The notes under the pieces: generated by a model
The model's database searches: none
What the model was told of the DNA's origin: nothing
What the model saw: only the letters and a program-made list of their open reading frames with translations
DNA from: an uncultured Oscillospiraceae bacterium
GTDB taxonomy: Bacteria; Bacillota; Clostridia; Oscillospirales; Oscillospiraceae
Length of the DNA: 64,000 bases
Direction of reading: 5' to 3'
Assembly: GCA_934660965.1 (NCBI GenBank)
Contig: CAKUIM010000010.1
Span: forward strand, 1 to 64,000
Translations under genes and position numbers: made by a program
Shown: piece by piece, positions 53,698 through 61,876 of the stretch
Layout of the letters: each line of letters starts with the position of its first letter
Position numbering within the stretch: the stretch's first letter is position 1

Positions 53698-54764
53698 AGA
53701 ACAAGCGCAGCTGGATACTTTTTGCGGCGGTGGCCGTCCTGCTCGGGTGGACGGTGCGCACCATCCTCCGGGAGCAGACGCCGGGTCAGCTCTGGCGGGC
53801 GCTCATCAGCGCGGACCTGCGCTTTCTGCTGGCCGGCCTTGCCCTGATGGCGGCGTTTATCGGCTGTGAGGCCCTCTCCACCCATCAGATTTTACGGGCT
53901 CTGGGCGCCGGACAGAGCTATCGCAGGTGCTACTTCTACTCCTGCTCCGGCTTTTTCTTCAGCAACATCACCCCCTCTGCCACCGGCGGGCAGCCTGCCC
54001 AGGTTTTTTACATGAACCGGGACGGGGTGCCGCCGGCCTACGGCACCATCGACATGCTGCTGGTGACCATCGGCTACCACACGGCTATGGTGATCTACGG
54101 CATTCTGGCTCTCATCTTTTGCCCCCACCTGCCCGAGCAGATGGGCGGCGGTGTGGGGCTGCTGCTGGGCCTGGGGTTCTCCGTCTTTTTCTTTCTCAAT
54201 GCGGCCATGATTCTCTTCCTCTTCCGGCCCGGCCCCGCCCGGCGGCTGGGCAGCTGGTGCGTGGGGGCGGCCTGCCGCTTCCGGCGCAGCCTTGACCGGG
54301 AGGCGCTGATGGAGAAGCTGGACGTGCAGCTGCGGGAGTACGGCGAGGGAGCCATGCTCATCCGCGCCAGGCCCACGCTGCTGCCGCGGGTGCTGCTGCT
54401 CTCCTGCGCGCAGCTGGGATGCTCCTACTTTGTGACGTATATGGTCTACCGGGCCTTCCACCTCTCCGGCGCGGGCTTTTGCGAGGTATTCTTCCTCCAG
54501 GTGCTGTGCGCCATTGCTGTGGGTTATCTGCCCCTGCCCGGTGCGGCGGGAGCGGCGGAGAACGTCTTCCTGCGCAGCTTTACCGTCATCTTCGGCGCGG
54601 TGCTGGGCCCGGCCATGATCCTCACCCGGCTGGTGAGCTGCTACGTGCCCCTGGTTGCCACCGGTATCTCCGTGCTGGCGGTGCAGCTGCGGCTGCGGCG
54701 GCAGAAGTGGACGGCCCCGGCGGCCAAGGGACGGGAGAGCGCCTCGCCGGAGCAGCCTCAATGA
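53694..54764 (+). CDS. Lysylphosphatidylglycerol-synthase TM/AglD2-like membrane protein
   Basis: This 356-aa membrane protein has about eight spans and belongs to the UPF0104 family (the membrane half of MprF, also AglD-type). Hallmarks are FFFSNITPSATGGQPAQVFYMNRDG in two short blocks, and GYLPLPGAAGAAENVF late. MprF-type membrane domains flip lipids. Coupling by an ATGA overlap to a glycolipid glycosyltransferase suggests it flips or handles that enzyme's product. The soluble synthase domain of MprF is absent, so lysine transfer is not expected. Confidence 0.88.
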   Translation: MKNKRSWILFAAVAVLLGWTVRTILREQTPGQLWRALISADLRFLLAGLALMAAFIGCEALSTHQILRALGAGQSYRRCYFYSCSGFFFSNITPSATGGQPAQVFYMNRDGVPPAYGTIDMLLVTIGYHTAMVIYGILALIFCPHLPEQMGGGVGLLLGLGFSVFFFLNAAMILFLFRPGPARRLGSWCVGAACRFRRSLDREALMEKLDVQLREYGEGAMLIRARPTLLPRVLLLSCAQLGCSYFVTYMVYRAFHLSGAGFCEVFFLQVLCAIAVGYLPLPGAAGAAENVFLRSFTVIFGAVLGPAMILTRLVSCYVPLVATGISVLAVQLRLRRQKWTAPAAKGRESASPEQPQ

Positions 54765-54776
54765 ATCGAAAAAAAA

Positions 54777-54809
54777 GGCCGGAGCGGCAGACGCTGCTCC
54801 GGCCCTTTT
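54777..54809. terminator. Bidirectional terminator between convergent genes
   Basis: A 9-bp stem (54777-54785 with 54796-54804) is preceded by eight A and followed by CTTTT. It serves the glycolipid operon on one strand and the sigma-54 activator on the other. Confidence 0.85.
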
Positions 54810-54852
54810 GCGCCCTTCCGCCGGGAGAAGGGGCAGATGGGGCCAAAAGCGA

Positions 54853-56250
54853 TTACAAATCGTATTTTTTGAGCTTTTGATACAGCATAGCCCGGGTGAT
54901 GCCCAGCATGGCGGCGGCGTGGGTCTTGTTGCCGCCGGCGGCAGCCATGGCCCGGACCACGGCGTCGCGCTCGGCGCTGTTCTTGGCCTGGCGCACGGAG
55001 AGCACCTCGCCTGAGGGGGAGAGGACGGCGGGGGTGCGTCGGTGATGGAAGTAGTCGGCAAAGTGCTTCCAGGTCAGGGTGTCTATCCAGGAGATGTTCA
55101 TGGCCCGCTCGATGACATTCTGGAGCTCCCGGACGTTGCCCGGCCAGTCGTACTCGCCCAGCCGCTCCTTTACGTCGTCGGCAATGCCGGGGATGTCCAG
55201 CCCCAGTTGGGCGTTGAGCCGCTCCAGCAGGGCGTCGGCAATTTCGGGGATGTCCTCCTTGCGCTCCCGCAGCGGGGGGACGGTGAGGGCCACCACGTTC
55301 AGGCGGTAAAAAAGATCCTCCCGGAAGGCCCCGGCGCGCAACAGCTTCTCCAGGGGCACGTTGCTGGCGGCGATGATGCGGCAGTTCACCGGCACGCTGC
55401 CTGTGCCGCCCACTGGCTCCACCTCGTGCTCCTGCAGGGCCCGGAGAAGCTTGGGCTGGAGGGCGAGGGGCAGCTGATTGATTTCGTCCAAAAAGAGGGT
55501 GCCGCCGCTGGCCAGCTGGAATTTTCCCTTTTTGCCCGTGCGGCTGGCGCCGGTAAAGGCGCCGGGGGCATAGCCGAACAGCTCGGACTCCAGAAGCTCG
55601 CTGGGGATGGCGGCGCAGTTGACCTTGACGAAGGGCTGGGCGGAGCGGGGGCTCAGGGCGTGGATGGAGTGGGCCACAAGCTCCTTGCCCGAGCCCGTCT
55701 CCCCCTGGATGACCACCGTGGAGGAGGAGCGGGCAGCCTGGTGGATGGCGGCCTTCAGGACCTGGATGCCCCGGCTGCTGCCGATGATGTTGGAGATGGA
55801 GTATTTGGCGCCCTGGATTTCGGCCAGCTCCTTCTGATAATAGTTGATGCGGAGGAGCATTTCTTCCATCCGGGAGTTGAAGCCCAGAAGCTCGTCGGAG
55901 CCCCGCAGAGAGGTGACGGTGAAGCAGCCCAGCAGCTCGCCGCTGCGGAACAGGGGCGTGTAGGAGCACAGCAGGTGGAGCACTTCGCCGCTGCGGGTCT
56001 CTACCTTGATGAGCTCCCCCGAGCGGGGCGCGCGGCTTCTGAGCACTTGGTCGATTTTGGAGTCGGGCATCACGTCATGCACATAAAGGCCCTTGACGTC
56101 CTCCAGCCGCAGGCCGGTCATGTCCGTCCAGCGCTGGCTGACATAGACGTAGCGGCCCTCGGCATCGGAGACGATAAAGCCGTCCAGCTGCTCGATGAGC
56201 AGGGCAAAAAGCTGCTCCCGGGTGTATTCGTTCAGGCCGCCCAGTTCCAT
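54853..56250 (-). CDS. PAS-domain sigma-54-dependent transcriptional activator (second)
   Basis: This 465-aa enhancer-binding protein has an N-terminal PAS domain (about residues 10-125), a linker helix, and an AAA+ domain with Walker A GETGSGKE, GAFTGASRTG and Walker B TLFLDEINQ. A C-terminal Fis-type HTH (AGGNKTHAAAMLGITRAMLYQKL) follows. It resembles but clearly differs from the activator at 4868-6223. It is transcribed away from the metallo-beta-lactamase-fold gene, whose -24/-12 promoter lies 380 nt from its start; that gene is the obvious target. The nearby BKACE cassette could also be one, but its promoter lies outside the window. Confidence 0.92.
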   Translation of the reverse strand: MELGGLNEYTREQLFALLIEQLDGFIVSDAEGRYVYVSQRWTDMTGLRLEDVKGLYVHDVMPDSKIDQVLRSRAPRSGELIKVETRSGEVLHLLCSYTPLFRSGELLGCFTVTSLRGSDELLGFNSRMEEMLLRINYYQKELAEIQGAKYSISNIIGSSRGIQVLKAAIHQAARSSSTVVIQGETGSGKELVAHSIHALSPRSAQPFVKVNCAAIPSELLESELFGYAPGAFTGASRTGKKGKFQLASGGTLFLDEINQLPLALQPKLLRALQEHEVEPVGGTGSVPVNCRIIAASNVPLEKLLRAGAFREDLFYRLNVVALTVPPLRERKEDIPEIADALLERLNAQLGLDIPGIADDVKERLGEYDWPGNVRELQNVIERAMNISWIDTLTWKHFADYFHHRRTPAVLSPSGEVLSVRQAKNSAERDAVVRAMAAAGGNKTHAAAMLGITRAMLYQKLKKYDL

Positions 56251-56458
56251 AAAGGCATCCCCCTATCAGCCGGCAGCTTGGGCCGCCGATGGTCAAATTA
56301 TAGCAGGGGGGGAAATGCCCTGTCAATTCCCGGAGGGGGAGAAACGCCGCAGACGGGAGCCAAAAATGACTCCTGGCAGCAAAAAGAATTGTGCGTTCGC
56401 ACAAAAAAATAGAAACAAAAGAAAAAGTTGCCGTCATTCAGACGATTTTAGAGCCAAA

Positions 56459-56479
56459 ATGGTGTATAGAAAATAAAAC
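56459..56479 (+). promoter_or_regulatory. Candidate activator site 1
   Basis: The 21-nt sequence here (ATGGTGTATAGAAAAT, then AAAAC) closely matches site 2 at 56532-56552. The sites are 73 bp apart, about seven helical turns, so both face the same side of the DNA, as expected of sigma-54 enhancers. Confidence 0.55.
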
Positions 56480-56531
56480 GTTCCGATTTTGATACAGAGT
56501 CGAAACTGACTGGGCGCGTGGGACGGCGGGG

Positions 56532-56552
56532 ATGGCGTATAGGAAATGATAC
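56532..56552 (+). promoter_or_regulatory. Candidate activator site 2
   Basis: ATGGCGTATAGGAAAT then GATAC, with a GTAT/ATAC dyad. It lies about 80-95 bp upstream of the -24 element, a usual enhancer distance. The other parts of the 56251-56704 gap show only AT-rich DNA and GC-rich spacer. Confidence 0.55.
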
Positions 56553-56627
56553 AGCCTGAAAAAGGGGGAAAAGGGCGGCCGAAGCCGCAAGGTCTTGGGC
56601 GGGGCCGGTTTTGCGGGACGAGGAAGG

Positions 56628-56643
56628 TGGCATGACACTTGCA
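56628..56643 (+). promoter_or_regulatory. Sigma-54 (-24/-12) promoter of the MBL-fold gene
   Basis: TGGCATGACACTTGCA has GG (56629-56630) and GC (56641-56642) exactly 10 nt apart, a full match to the RpoN core. Transcription should start near 56654, about 50 nt before the start codon. Confidence 0.9.
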
Positions 56644-56704
56644 GAAGTATGTAAGCGGCATATGGGCAAGCGGGACCTTGCCCGACTTGTAAAGGAGGTA
56701 CGAT

Positions 56705-57529
56705 ATGAATAACTGGACCATCAAAGCGCTGTACTACGGCAAGATCACGGTGAAAAAGGGCGCCCTGGCGGCGGGGCTGGACCCGGAGCTGGCCATGGAC
56801 TTCCCCTACACAGGCTATCTGCTGCAAAACGGCAGGCAGAACATTGTGGTGGACACCGGCATTCACGAGGACCACATTGTGGACGGCAAGGCCTGGGGCG
56901 GCTGCCCGGCGGAGGGCGGCTCCCGCTTTGTGCTGGAGGCGCTGGAGCGGGAGGGACTTACCCCCAAGGACATCGACACGGTGCTCTACACCCATCTCCA
57001 CAACGACCACGCGGGCTGTGCCCTGCTGTTCCCCGAGGCCAAGACCTATTTCCAGAAGGACGAGTATGCAAACCTCTTAAATCCCCTGCCCACCCAGAAA
57101 ATCCGGGAGGATTTCGATCCGCGCACTCCCGGCGACCTGGCGCAGCTGAAGGATGTGTACATGTTCGACGGCGACCTGACGCTGCCCAACGGCCTGGAGC
57201 TCCACAAGCTGCCGGGGCACACCTCCGGCTCTATGGCCATCGTGGTGCCCACCCGGGAGGGGCGCTATGTCATCACCGGCGACATTCCCCATCTCTATCT
57301 TTCCCTCTTCCCCAAGACCGACCGGTATGAGCTGCTGGGCGGCGAGATGATCGACATCACCCCGGCGCCGGACAACATGATGCCCTATCTCTTCAACAGC
57401 GTAATCTACGACCACTACGCCGCCTTTGACAGCTACAACAAGCTCAAGTGCCTGGCTGAAACCTTCGAGCCCAAGTGGTACCTGACCGGCCACGACCCCT
57501 GGATCATCAACCGCCATAGCTTCGGCTAA
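56705..57529 (+). CDS. Metallo-beta-lactamase-fold hydrolase (N-acyl homoserine lactonase-like)
   Basis: This 274-aa enzyme has the di-zinc motif THLHNDHAG (His97, His99, Asp101, His102), then LPGHTSG, TGDIPH and a final TGHDPW. Length and motif order match the AttM/AiiA-type lactonase subgroup, though many members hydrolyse other lactones or esters. AAAGGAGG lies just before the ATG. Expression appears to depend on sigma-54 through the divergent PAS activator, so the enzyme probably acts on a compound that this activator senses. A quorum-quenching role in this organism is not implied. A terminator follows directly, so it is transcribed alone. Confidence 0.88.
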   Translation: MNNWTIKALYYGKITVKKGALAAGLDPELAMDFPYTGYLLQNGRQNIVVDTGIHEDHIVDGKAWGGCPAEGGSRFVLEALEREGLTPKDIDTVLYTHLHNDHAGCALLFPEAKTYFQKDEYANLLNPLPTQKIREDFDPRTPGDLAQLKDVYMFDGDLTLPNGLELHKLPGHTSGSMAIVVPTREGRYVITGDIPHLYLSLFPKTDRYELLGGEMIDITPAPDNMMPYLFNSVIYDHYAAFDSYNKLKCLAETFEPKWYLTGHDPWIINRHSFG

Positions 57530-57540
57530 GCTATAAGAGA

Positions 57541-57581
57541 ACATCCGGGACGGGCCAGGCGGCCTGCCCCGGATGTTTTTT
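57541..57581 (+). terminator. Terminator of the MBL-fold gene
   Basis: ACATCCGGG (57541-57549) pairs with CCCGGATGT (57567-57575), with further inner GC pairs, and six to seven T follow. Confidence 0.9.
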
Positions 57582-57605
57582 GCCAAAATTTACGAAAGGG
57601 TTGTC

Positions 57606-57635
57606 TGCATAGAAAAATCGGGGACGCTCAAACTA
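57606..57635 (+). promoter_or_regulatory. Sigma-G-like sporulation promoter
   Basis: TGCATA (57606-57611), a 17-nt spacer and CAAACTA (57629-57635) closely fit the forespore sigma-G pattern (TGnATA and CATnCTA), as expected before a small acid-soluble spore protein gene. Confidence 0.7.
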
Positions 57636-57678
57636 TCACTGGATTCCAAATCCGAAAAAAGAAAAAGGAGAAAAGATT

Positions 57679-57882
57679 ATGTCTAACGCTAATCGTTCCA
57701 ATAAGCTGGTAGTCCCCGAGGCCCGCGAGGCCATGGAGAAGTTTAAGATGGAAGCTGCCAACGAGATGGGCGTCAACCTGAAGGACGGCTACAACGGCGA
57801 CATCACCGCCCGCCAGGCCGGCTCCATCGGCGGCCAGATGGTCAAGAAGATGATCGAGTCCTACGAGAAGGGCCTGAAGTAA
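57679..57882 (+). CDS. Small acid-soluble spore protein, alpha/beta type
   Basis: This 67-aa protein coats and protects spore DNA in the forespore. It has the family pattern: a short N-terminus, a KFKMEAANEMGV helix, and NGDITARQAGSIGGQMVKKMIE. The germination-protease site normally found before the first helix (E[IF]A) reads NEMG here, so the cleavage site is not obvious. AAAAGGAG precedes the ATG. This gene is direct evidence that the organism belongs to a sporulating lineage. Confidence 0.93.
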   Translation: MSNANRSNKLVVPEAREAMEKFKMEAANEMGVNLKDGYNGDITARQAGSIGGQMVKKMIESYEKGLK

Positions 57883-57911
57883 CAAAAGGCGCATATCCCA
57901 TAAGGCCAAAC

Positions 57912-57943
57912 GGGCCGCCGGGGACAGCAGTTCCCGGCGGCCC
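57912..57943 (+). terminator. Hairpin after the spore protein gene
   Basis: An 11-bp perfect stem (57912-57922 with 57933-57943) with only a weak T-run after it (TGGCTTGTTG). Confidence 0.6.
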
Positions 57944-58076
57944 TGGCTTGTTGTGAGGGCAAGGAGTACGGCAAGCGGCGAGCGGGGGGCATCTGGTGTC
58001 CGGAAATACCTCGACCACGGCTTCCGGTTCTTACCGCCGGCAGGCCCGGCATGGCGCGATCCGGCTGCCGATAGCC

Positions 58077-58116
58077 CAAGAGCCCCGCATCCGCCGAGAC
58101 GGATGCGGGGCTCTTG
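58077..58116. terminator. Hairpin ending BKACE cassette 2
   Basis: A 17-bp perfect stem (58077-58093 with 58100-58116) lies 42 nt past the thiolase stop on the minus strand. A clear T-run is lacking, so termination strength is uncertain. The 58000-58076 stretch shows no gene. Confidence 0.65.
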
Positions 58117-58158
58117 AGATTTCGGGGAGAGTCAAGGACAAGCTGTTTGGGGCGGGGC

Positions 58159-59328
58159 TTAGAGCATTTTGTAGATCCCGGCGGCACCCATGCCGCCGCC
58201 AATGCACATGGTGACCATGGCATACTTGCCGCCGGTACGTTTCAGTTCGTTCAAGGCCTTGCAGGTGAGGAAGGCGCCGGTAGCGCCCTGCGGATGGCCC
58301 AGAGCCATGGCGCCGCCGTTTGGGTTGGTCTTGGCGGGATCCAGACCCAGCACCTTCATACAGGGGATGGCCTGGGCAGCAAAGGCCTCGTTCAGTTCCA
58401 CCACGTCCATATCAGCCACAGTGAGGCCGGCTTTTTCCAAGGCCTTGGGCGCGGCATAGATGGGACCCAGGCCCATGTAGGCGGGATCGCAGCCGGCCAC
58501 AGCAAAGCTCACCAACTCGGCGACAGGCTTGATGCCCAATTCCTTGGCCTTCGCATCGGTCATGAGCACCACGAAGGAGGCGGCATCACTGGTCTGGGAG
58601 GAGGTGGCGGCGGTGACCACGCCGCCCTCCTTGAAGCAGGGCTTCAGGGCGGCGAGGGACTCCAGATTGGTGCCCCGGCGGATGCCCTGATCCTTGTCAA
58701 AGACGATGGGGTTGCCGTCCGCGTCCACGCCGGGCAGGGGGATGATTTCGTCATCGAACTTGCCGGCGTCCTGGGCAGCGGCAGCGCGGCGGTGACTCTC
58801 TACGGCCAGTTCGTCCATTTCCTGGCGGGTGACGTTGTAGCGGGCAGCCACGTTCTCAGCCGTGAGGCCCATGGGCAGGTACTCCTCCTCACGCTGGAGG
58901 AGCAGGTCGGGATCAAAGGTATCGGAGATGTCCACATTGACGGGGCAAGAGGTCATGGACTCCACGCCGCCGGCGACGATGACATCGGCCACGCCGCAGG
59001 CGATCTGACCGGCAGCCAGGGCAATGGCCTGCAGGCCGGAGGAGCAGAAACGGTTGATGGTCATGCCGCAGACGCTGTCGGGCAGGCCGGCGCGGGCGGC
59101 CACGAGCCTGGCCATGTTGAAGCCCTGCTTGCGCTCAGGGATGGCGCAGCCGACGATCAGGTCGTCGATCTGATCGGGCTTGAGCTGGGGAAGCTTCTCC
59201 AGCACGCCCTTGAGGGTGAGGCCGCCCAGCGTGACAGGGTGCATATTGCGCAGGGCGCCCTTCTTCCCGGATTTTGCAACGGCGGAACGGCCGCAGGCCA
59301 CTACCACCACATGTTCAAACTGTCCCAT
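58159..59328 (-). CDS. Acetyl-CoA C-acyltransferase (thiolase), cassette 2
   Basis: This 389-aa thiolase has catalytic Cys95 in RFCSSG, His345 in GHPQGATG and Cys375 in CIGGGMG. It differs clearly from the cassette 1 thiolase (for example GMTINRFCSSG against TVMRQCASG), so the two cassettes are not a recent duplication. GGAGGAAA lies upstream of the start. It is the last gene of the minus-strand cassette, 2 nt after CoA-transferase B, and should cleave acetoacetyl-CoA or a longer 3-ketoacyl-CoA. Confidence 0.93.
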   Translation of the reverse strand: MGQFEHVVVVACGRSAVAKSGKKGALRNMHPVTLGGLTLKGVLEKLPQLKPDQIDDLIVGCAIPERKQGFNMARLVAARAGLPDSVCGMTINRFCSSGLQAIALAAGQIACGVADVIVAGGVESMTSCPVNVDISDTFDPDLLLQREEEYLPMGLTAENVAARYNVTRQEMDELAVESHRRAAAAQDAGKFDDEIIPLPGVDADGNPIVFDKDQGIRRGTNLESLAALKPCFKEGGVVTAATSSQTSDAASFVVLMTDAKAKELGIKPVAELVSFAVAGCDPAYMGLGPIYAAPKALEKAGLTVADMDVVELNEAFAAQAIPCMKVLGLDPAKTNPNGGAMALGHPQGATGAFLTCKALNELKRTGGKYAMVTMCIGGGMGAAGIYKML

Positions 59329-59330
59329 TG

Positions 59331-59981
59331 TTAAATTTCCTCCATTTCCTTCAGTTCGGGAGAGATGATGAGCTCAGGCTCCACGGCGGCCTGGATCTCC
59401 TCGATGGAGTAGCCCCGGCGGAGTTCGGTGAGCATTAGACCCTCCGGCGTCACGTCGATGACGCAGCGCTCGGTAACGATGTGGTCCACGCACCTCCGCC
59501 CGGTGTAGGGCAGGGTGCATTCCTTGACGATCTTGGGGGAGCCGTCCTTGGCACACAGCTCCATGGCCACGATCACCTGCTTAGCGCCGTTGACCAGGTC
59601 CATGGCACCGCCCATGCCGAAGGCACGGCCGGGAGTAGCCCAGTTGGCCAGGTCGCCGTGCTCGGACACCTGGAGGGCACCCAGCACGGTGGCCGCCATG
59701 CGGCCGGAGCGGATAACGCCAAAGGACATGGCCACGTCGAAGCCGCAGCCGCCCAGCACGGGCAGATAGGGGATACCGCCGGCGTTGAACATCCGGTCGT
59801 TGGCCTCAATGCCGACGGCGGTGGCGCCCACGCCGATGAAGCCGTTCTCCGTCTGGAAGAGGGTGCCGCTTTCGGCGTAGTTGCCGCAGAGACTGGGAAT
59901 ACCGATTCCCAGGTTGACCACATCGCCGCTGTGGAAGTACTGCGCCGCCCTGTGGGCGATAAAGTTTCTGTTATCCATCAT
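59331..59981 (-). CDS. CoA-transferase subunit B, cassette 2
   Basis: This 216-aa beta subunit has the catalytic Glu in QTENGFIG (about residue 45), GIGIPSLCGNY before it and FGMGGAMDLVNGA after it. AAGGAGG lies 8 nt before the start at 59981. Subunit A is encoded 13 nt upstream. The order A-B-thiolase mirrors a typical ato-like arrangement, whereas cassette 1 places the thiolase first. Confidence 0.92.
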   Translation of the reverse strand: MMDNRNFIAHRAAQYFHSGDVVNLGIGIPSLCGNYAESGTLFQTENGFIGVGATAVGIEANDRMFNAGGIPYLPVLGGCGFDVAMSFGVIRSGRMAATVLGALQVSEHGDLANWATPGRAFGMGGAMDLVNGAKQVIVAMELCAKDGSPKIVKECTLPYTGRRCVDHIVTERCVIDVTPEGLMLTELRRGYSIEEIQAAVEPELIISPELKEMEEI

Positions 59982-59994
59982 GGTCAGCGCCTCC

Positions 59995-60645
59995 TTATGC
60001 CAGAATCATGTCCACGAACATGCCGGGGACCTCCACCTCGTCGGGGATGATCTCGCCCAGATCGCAGAGGTGGTCGCACTCCACGATGGAGAGGTCGCCG
60101 CAGGTGGCCACGATGGGGTGGGACGCCCGGCCGGTGCTGCCTCGGAAGGCCAGGTTGCCGATAGGATCCGCCCGGCGGGCGCGGGTGATAGCGATGTCCG
60201 CCCGAAGGGCGGTCTCCAGCAGATACTGCTCGCCATTGATCGTAATAATCTGCTTGCCCTCTTCTACCACGGTGCCCAGGCCGGTCTTGGTCAGTACGCC
60301 GCCCAGGCCCATGCCGCCGCAGCGGATCCGCTCGATCCAGCTGCCGATGGGGCTGAACTCGGCGTGGAGGGTGCCCGCCTGGATCTGGGCATTGGTGTCC
60401 GGGTTGGTGCCCACATGACAGGTAACGATGTTGTCAATGACCTTCTCCCGGATCAGGCGGCCAATGCCCACGCCGGGGTCGCTGGTGTCGATGGAGTAGA
60501 CGGTCAGATGGCGGGCGCCGCTGTCCAGGATGCAGTCGATGAGGCGCTCGGGCATGCAGCGTCCGGTCTGGCCGCCGATGGCGATGGTCTGGCCATCCTT
60601 GAAGCAGGAGATAATCTTCTCCCGGCTGGTGACTTTACTTTCCAT
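59995..60645 (-). CDS. CoA-transferase subunit A, cassette 2
   Basis: This 216-aa alpha subunit has DGQTIAIGGQTGRCMPERLI near the N-terminus and GGMGLGGVLTKTGLGT in the centre. The central AEFSPIGSWIERIRCGG replaces the GTLCERVRAGG of cassette 1, hinting at a different acid. Its start (60645) overlaps the stop of the MFS gene by 11 nt, a sign of translational coupling; the ribosome binding site is a weak AAAGGGAAA. Confidence 0.9.
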   Translation of the reverse strand: MESKVTSREKIISCFKDGQTIAIGGQTGRCMPERLIDCILDSGARHLTVYSIDTSDPGVGIGRLIREKVIDNIVTCHVGTNPDTNAQIQAGTLHAEFSPIGSWIERIRCGGMGLGGVLTKTGLGTVVEEGKQIITINGEQYLLETALRADIAITRARRADPIGNLAFRGSTGRASHPIVATCGDLSIVECDHLCDLGEIIPDEVEVPGMFVDMILA

Positions 60646-61867
60646 GGTGATTTCCCTTTCCGACGGTGAGTTTGACAGCACAGTTGAGGATAAGGCCCAC
60701 GGCAGCCAGCGCGGCCGCGGCGGCGAAGGCCCAGGTGTAGGCCCCGCCGGGGGTGCGCAGGCGCACTGCCAGCACCGGCCCGATGAGGCTGGCAAGGCCG
60801 AAGACGACATACATGACACCGTAGTTTTCCGTAATATACTTGGCGCCGAAGACCTGGGCAGTCAGAGGCGTCAGGACGGAGGCGAAGCCGCCGTAGCAGG
60901 AGGCGGCCACGCACATGGCGAGCACGGCGGGGACGGTGGCCTTGCACAGCACCAGCACGGCCATGGAGATGATACACACGGCGGATACGGCGGTGACCAC
61001 CTTGCGCAGGCCCAGCTTATCGGACAGGCTGCCCCACAAAAAGCGGCCCGCCATGTTGCAGGCAGCGAACACGCTGACGAAAATCGCCGCCGTGCCGCTG
61101 GTGAAGCTGTAGGCGTTCTGCAGGATGGGGGATGCCTGGCTGATGACGATCACGCCTGCCACCAGTCCGCAGGTGAAGATGACTACCATCACGTAGAAGG
61201 AGGCAGTCTTTACCATCTCGCCCCGGCGCAGACCCTCGGGCTGGCCGGCGGAGCCGCCGGCAGGAGGACACAGGGCCTCACGCAGGCCATCAGGGGGCTC
61301 CGCCAGGAAGCAGCTGCCAATCAGAATGATCACCAGGAAGGCGCCGCCCAGGATGCAGAACATTCCCCGCAGGGAAACACCCTGGATCAGGGCGTTGGCA
61401 ATGGGGGCCCACAGGATGGCGCCGGAGCCGTAGGCCGCCGTGCCCAGGCCGGAGGCCATACCGGACTTTTCAGGGAAAAGACGGACCACATAGGCCATCA
61501 TGGCGGGGTATATAAAGCCGCAGCCCAGGCCGGAGAGAACGCCGTAGAACAGGTAGAGCTGCCATACGCCGCCGCTCATCCAGCCGGTCGCGGCAATGCC
61601 CGCGCCAAAGAGAATGGCACCCAGAATGATGCAGCGGCGAGTCCCCATGCGGCGGATCAAGGCACCGAAGAACAGGGGCGCCATGGTAGAGCACAGCACC
61701 GTGACCGTGTAGGTCAGGGATACCTGTCCATCCGGCCAGCCATGAGCGGCGATAATGGGGGTTTGAAGCACGCTCCAGGCATAGCCAAAACCGGCGCAGA
61801 TACAGATGATCAGGCTGGCGACCATGGCAGACCAGCGCCGCTTCAGGAACACGTTGATGTCATTCAT
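60635..61867 (-). CDS. MFS carrier, oxalate/formate antiporter (OFA) type
   Basis: This 410-aa transporter has about 12 spans. The N-terminal ICAGFGYAWSVLQTPI and GWPDGQVSLTYT segments and the GLGCGFIYPAMMAYVVRLFPEKSGMASG block are typical of OFA-family carboxylate carriers. It likely imports, or exchanges, an organic acid for the cassette. GAGGT lies before the start. It sits between the dehydrogenase and CoA-transferase genes, so transport and catabolism are one operon. Substrate unknown; a hydroxy or quaternary-amino acid and its shortened product would suit an exchanger. Confidence 0.9.
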   Translation of the reverse strand: MNDINVFLKRRWSAMVASLIICICAGFGYAWSVLQTPIIAAHGWPDGQVSLTYTVTVLCSTMAPLFFGALIRRMGTRRCIILGAILFGAGIAATGWMSGGVWQLYLFYGVLSGLGCGFIYPAMMAYVVRLFPEKSGMASGLGTAAYGSGAILWAPIANALIQGVSLRGMFCILGGAFLVIILIGSCFLAEPPDGLREALCPPAGGSAGQPEGLRRGEMVKTASFYVMVVIFTCGLVAGVIVISQASPILQNAYSFTSGTAAIFVSVFAACNMAGRFLWGSLSDKLGLRKVVTAVSAVCIISMAVLVLCKATVPAVLAMCVAASCYGGFASVLTPLTAQVFGAKYITENYGVMYVVFGLASLIGPVLAVRLRTPGGAYTWAFAAAAALAAVGLILNCAVKLTVGKGNHHGK

Positions 61868-61876
61868 GGGGGTACC

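Noticed and set aside
54853..57882. A quorum-sensing or quorum-quenching island
   Set aside because: No LuxI, LuxR or peptide-signal genes are present. The MBL-fold family is broad, so a lactonase name does not establish AHL degradation.
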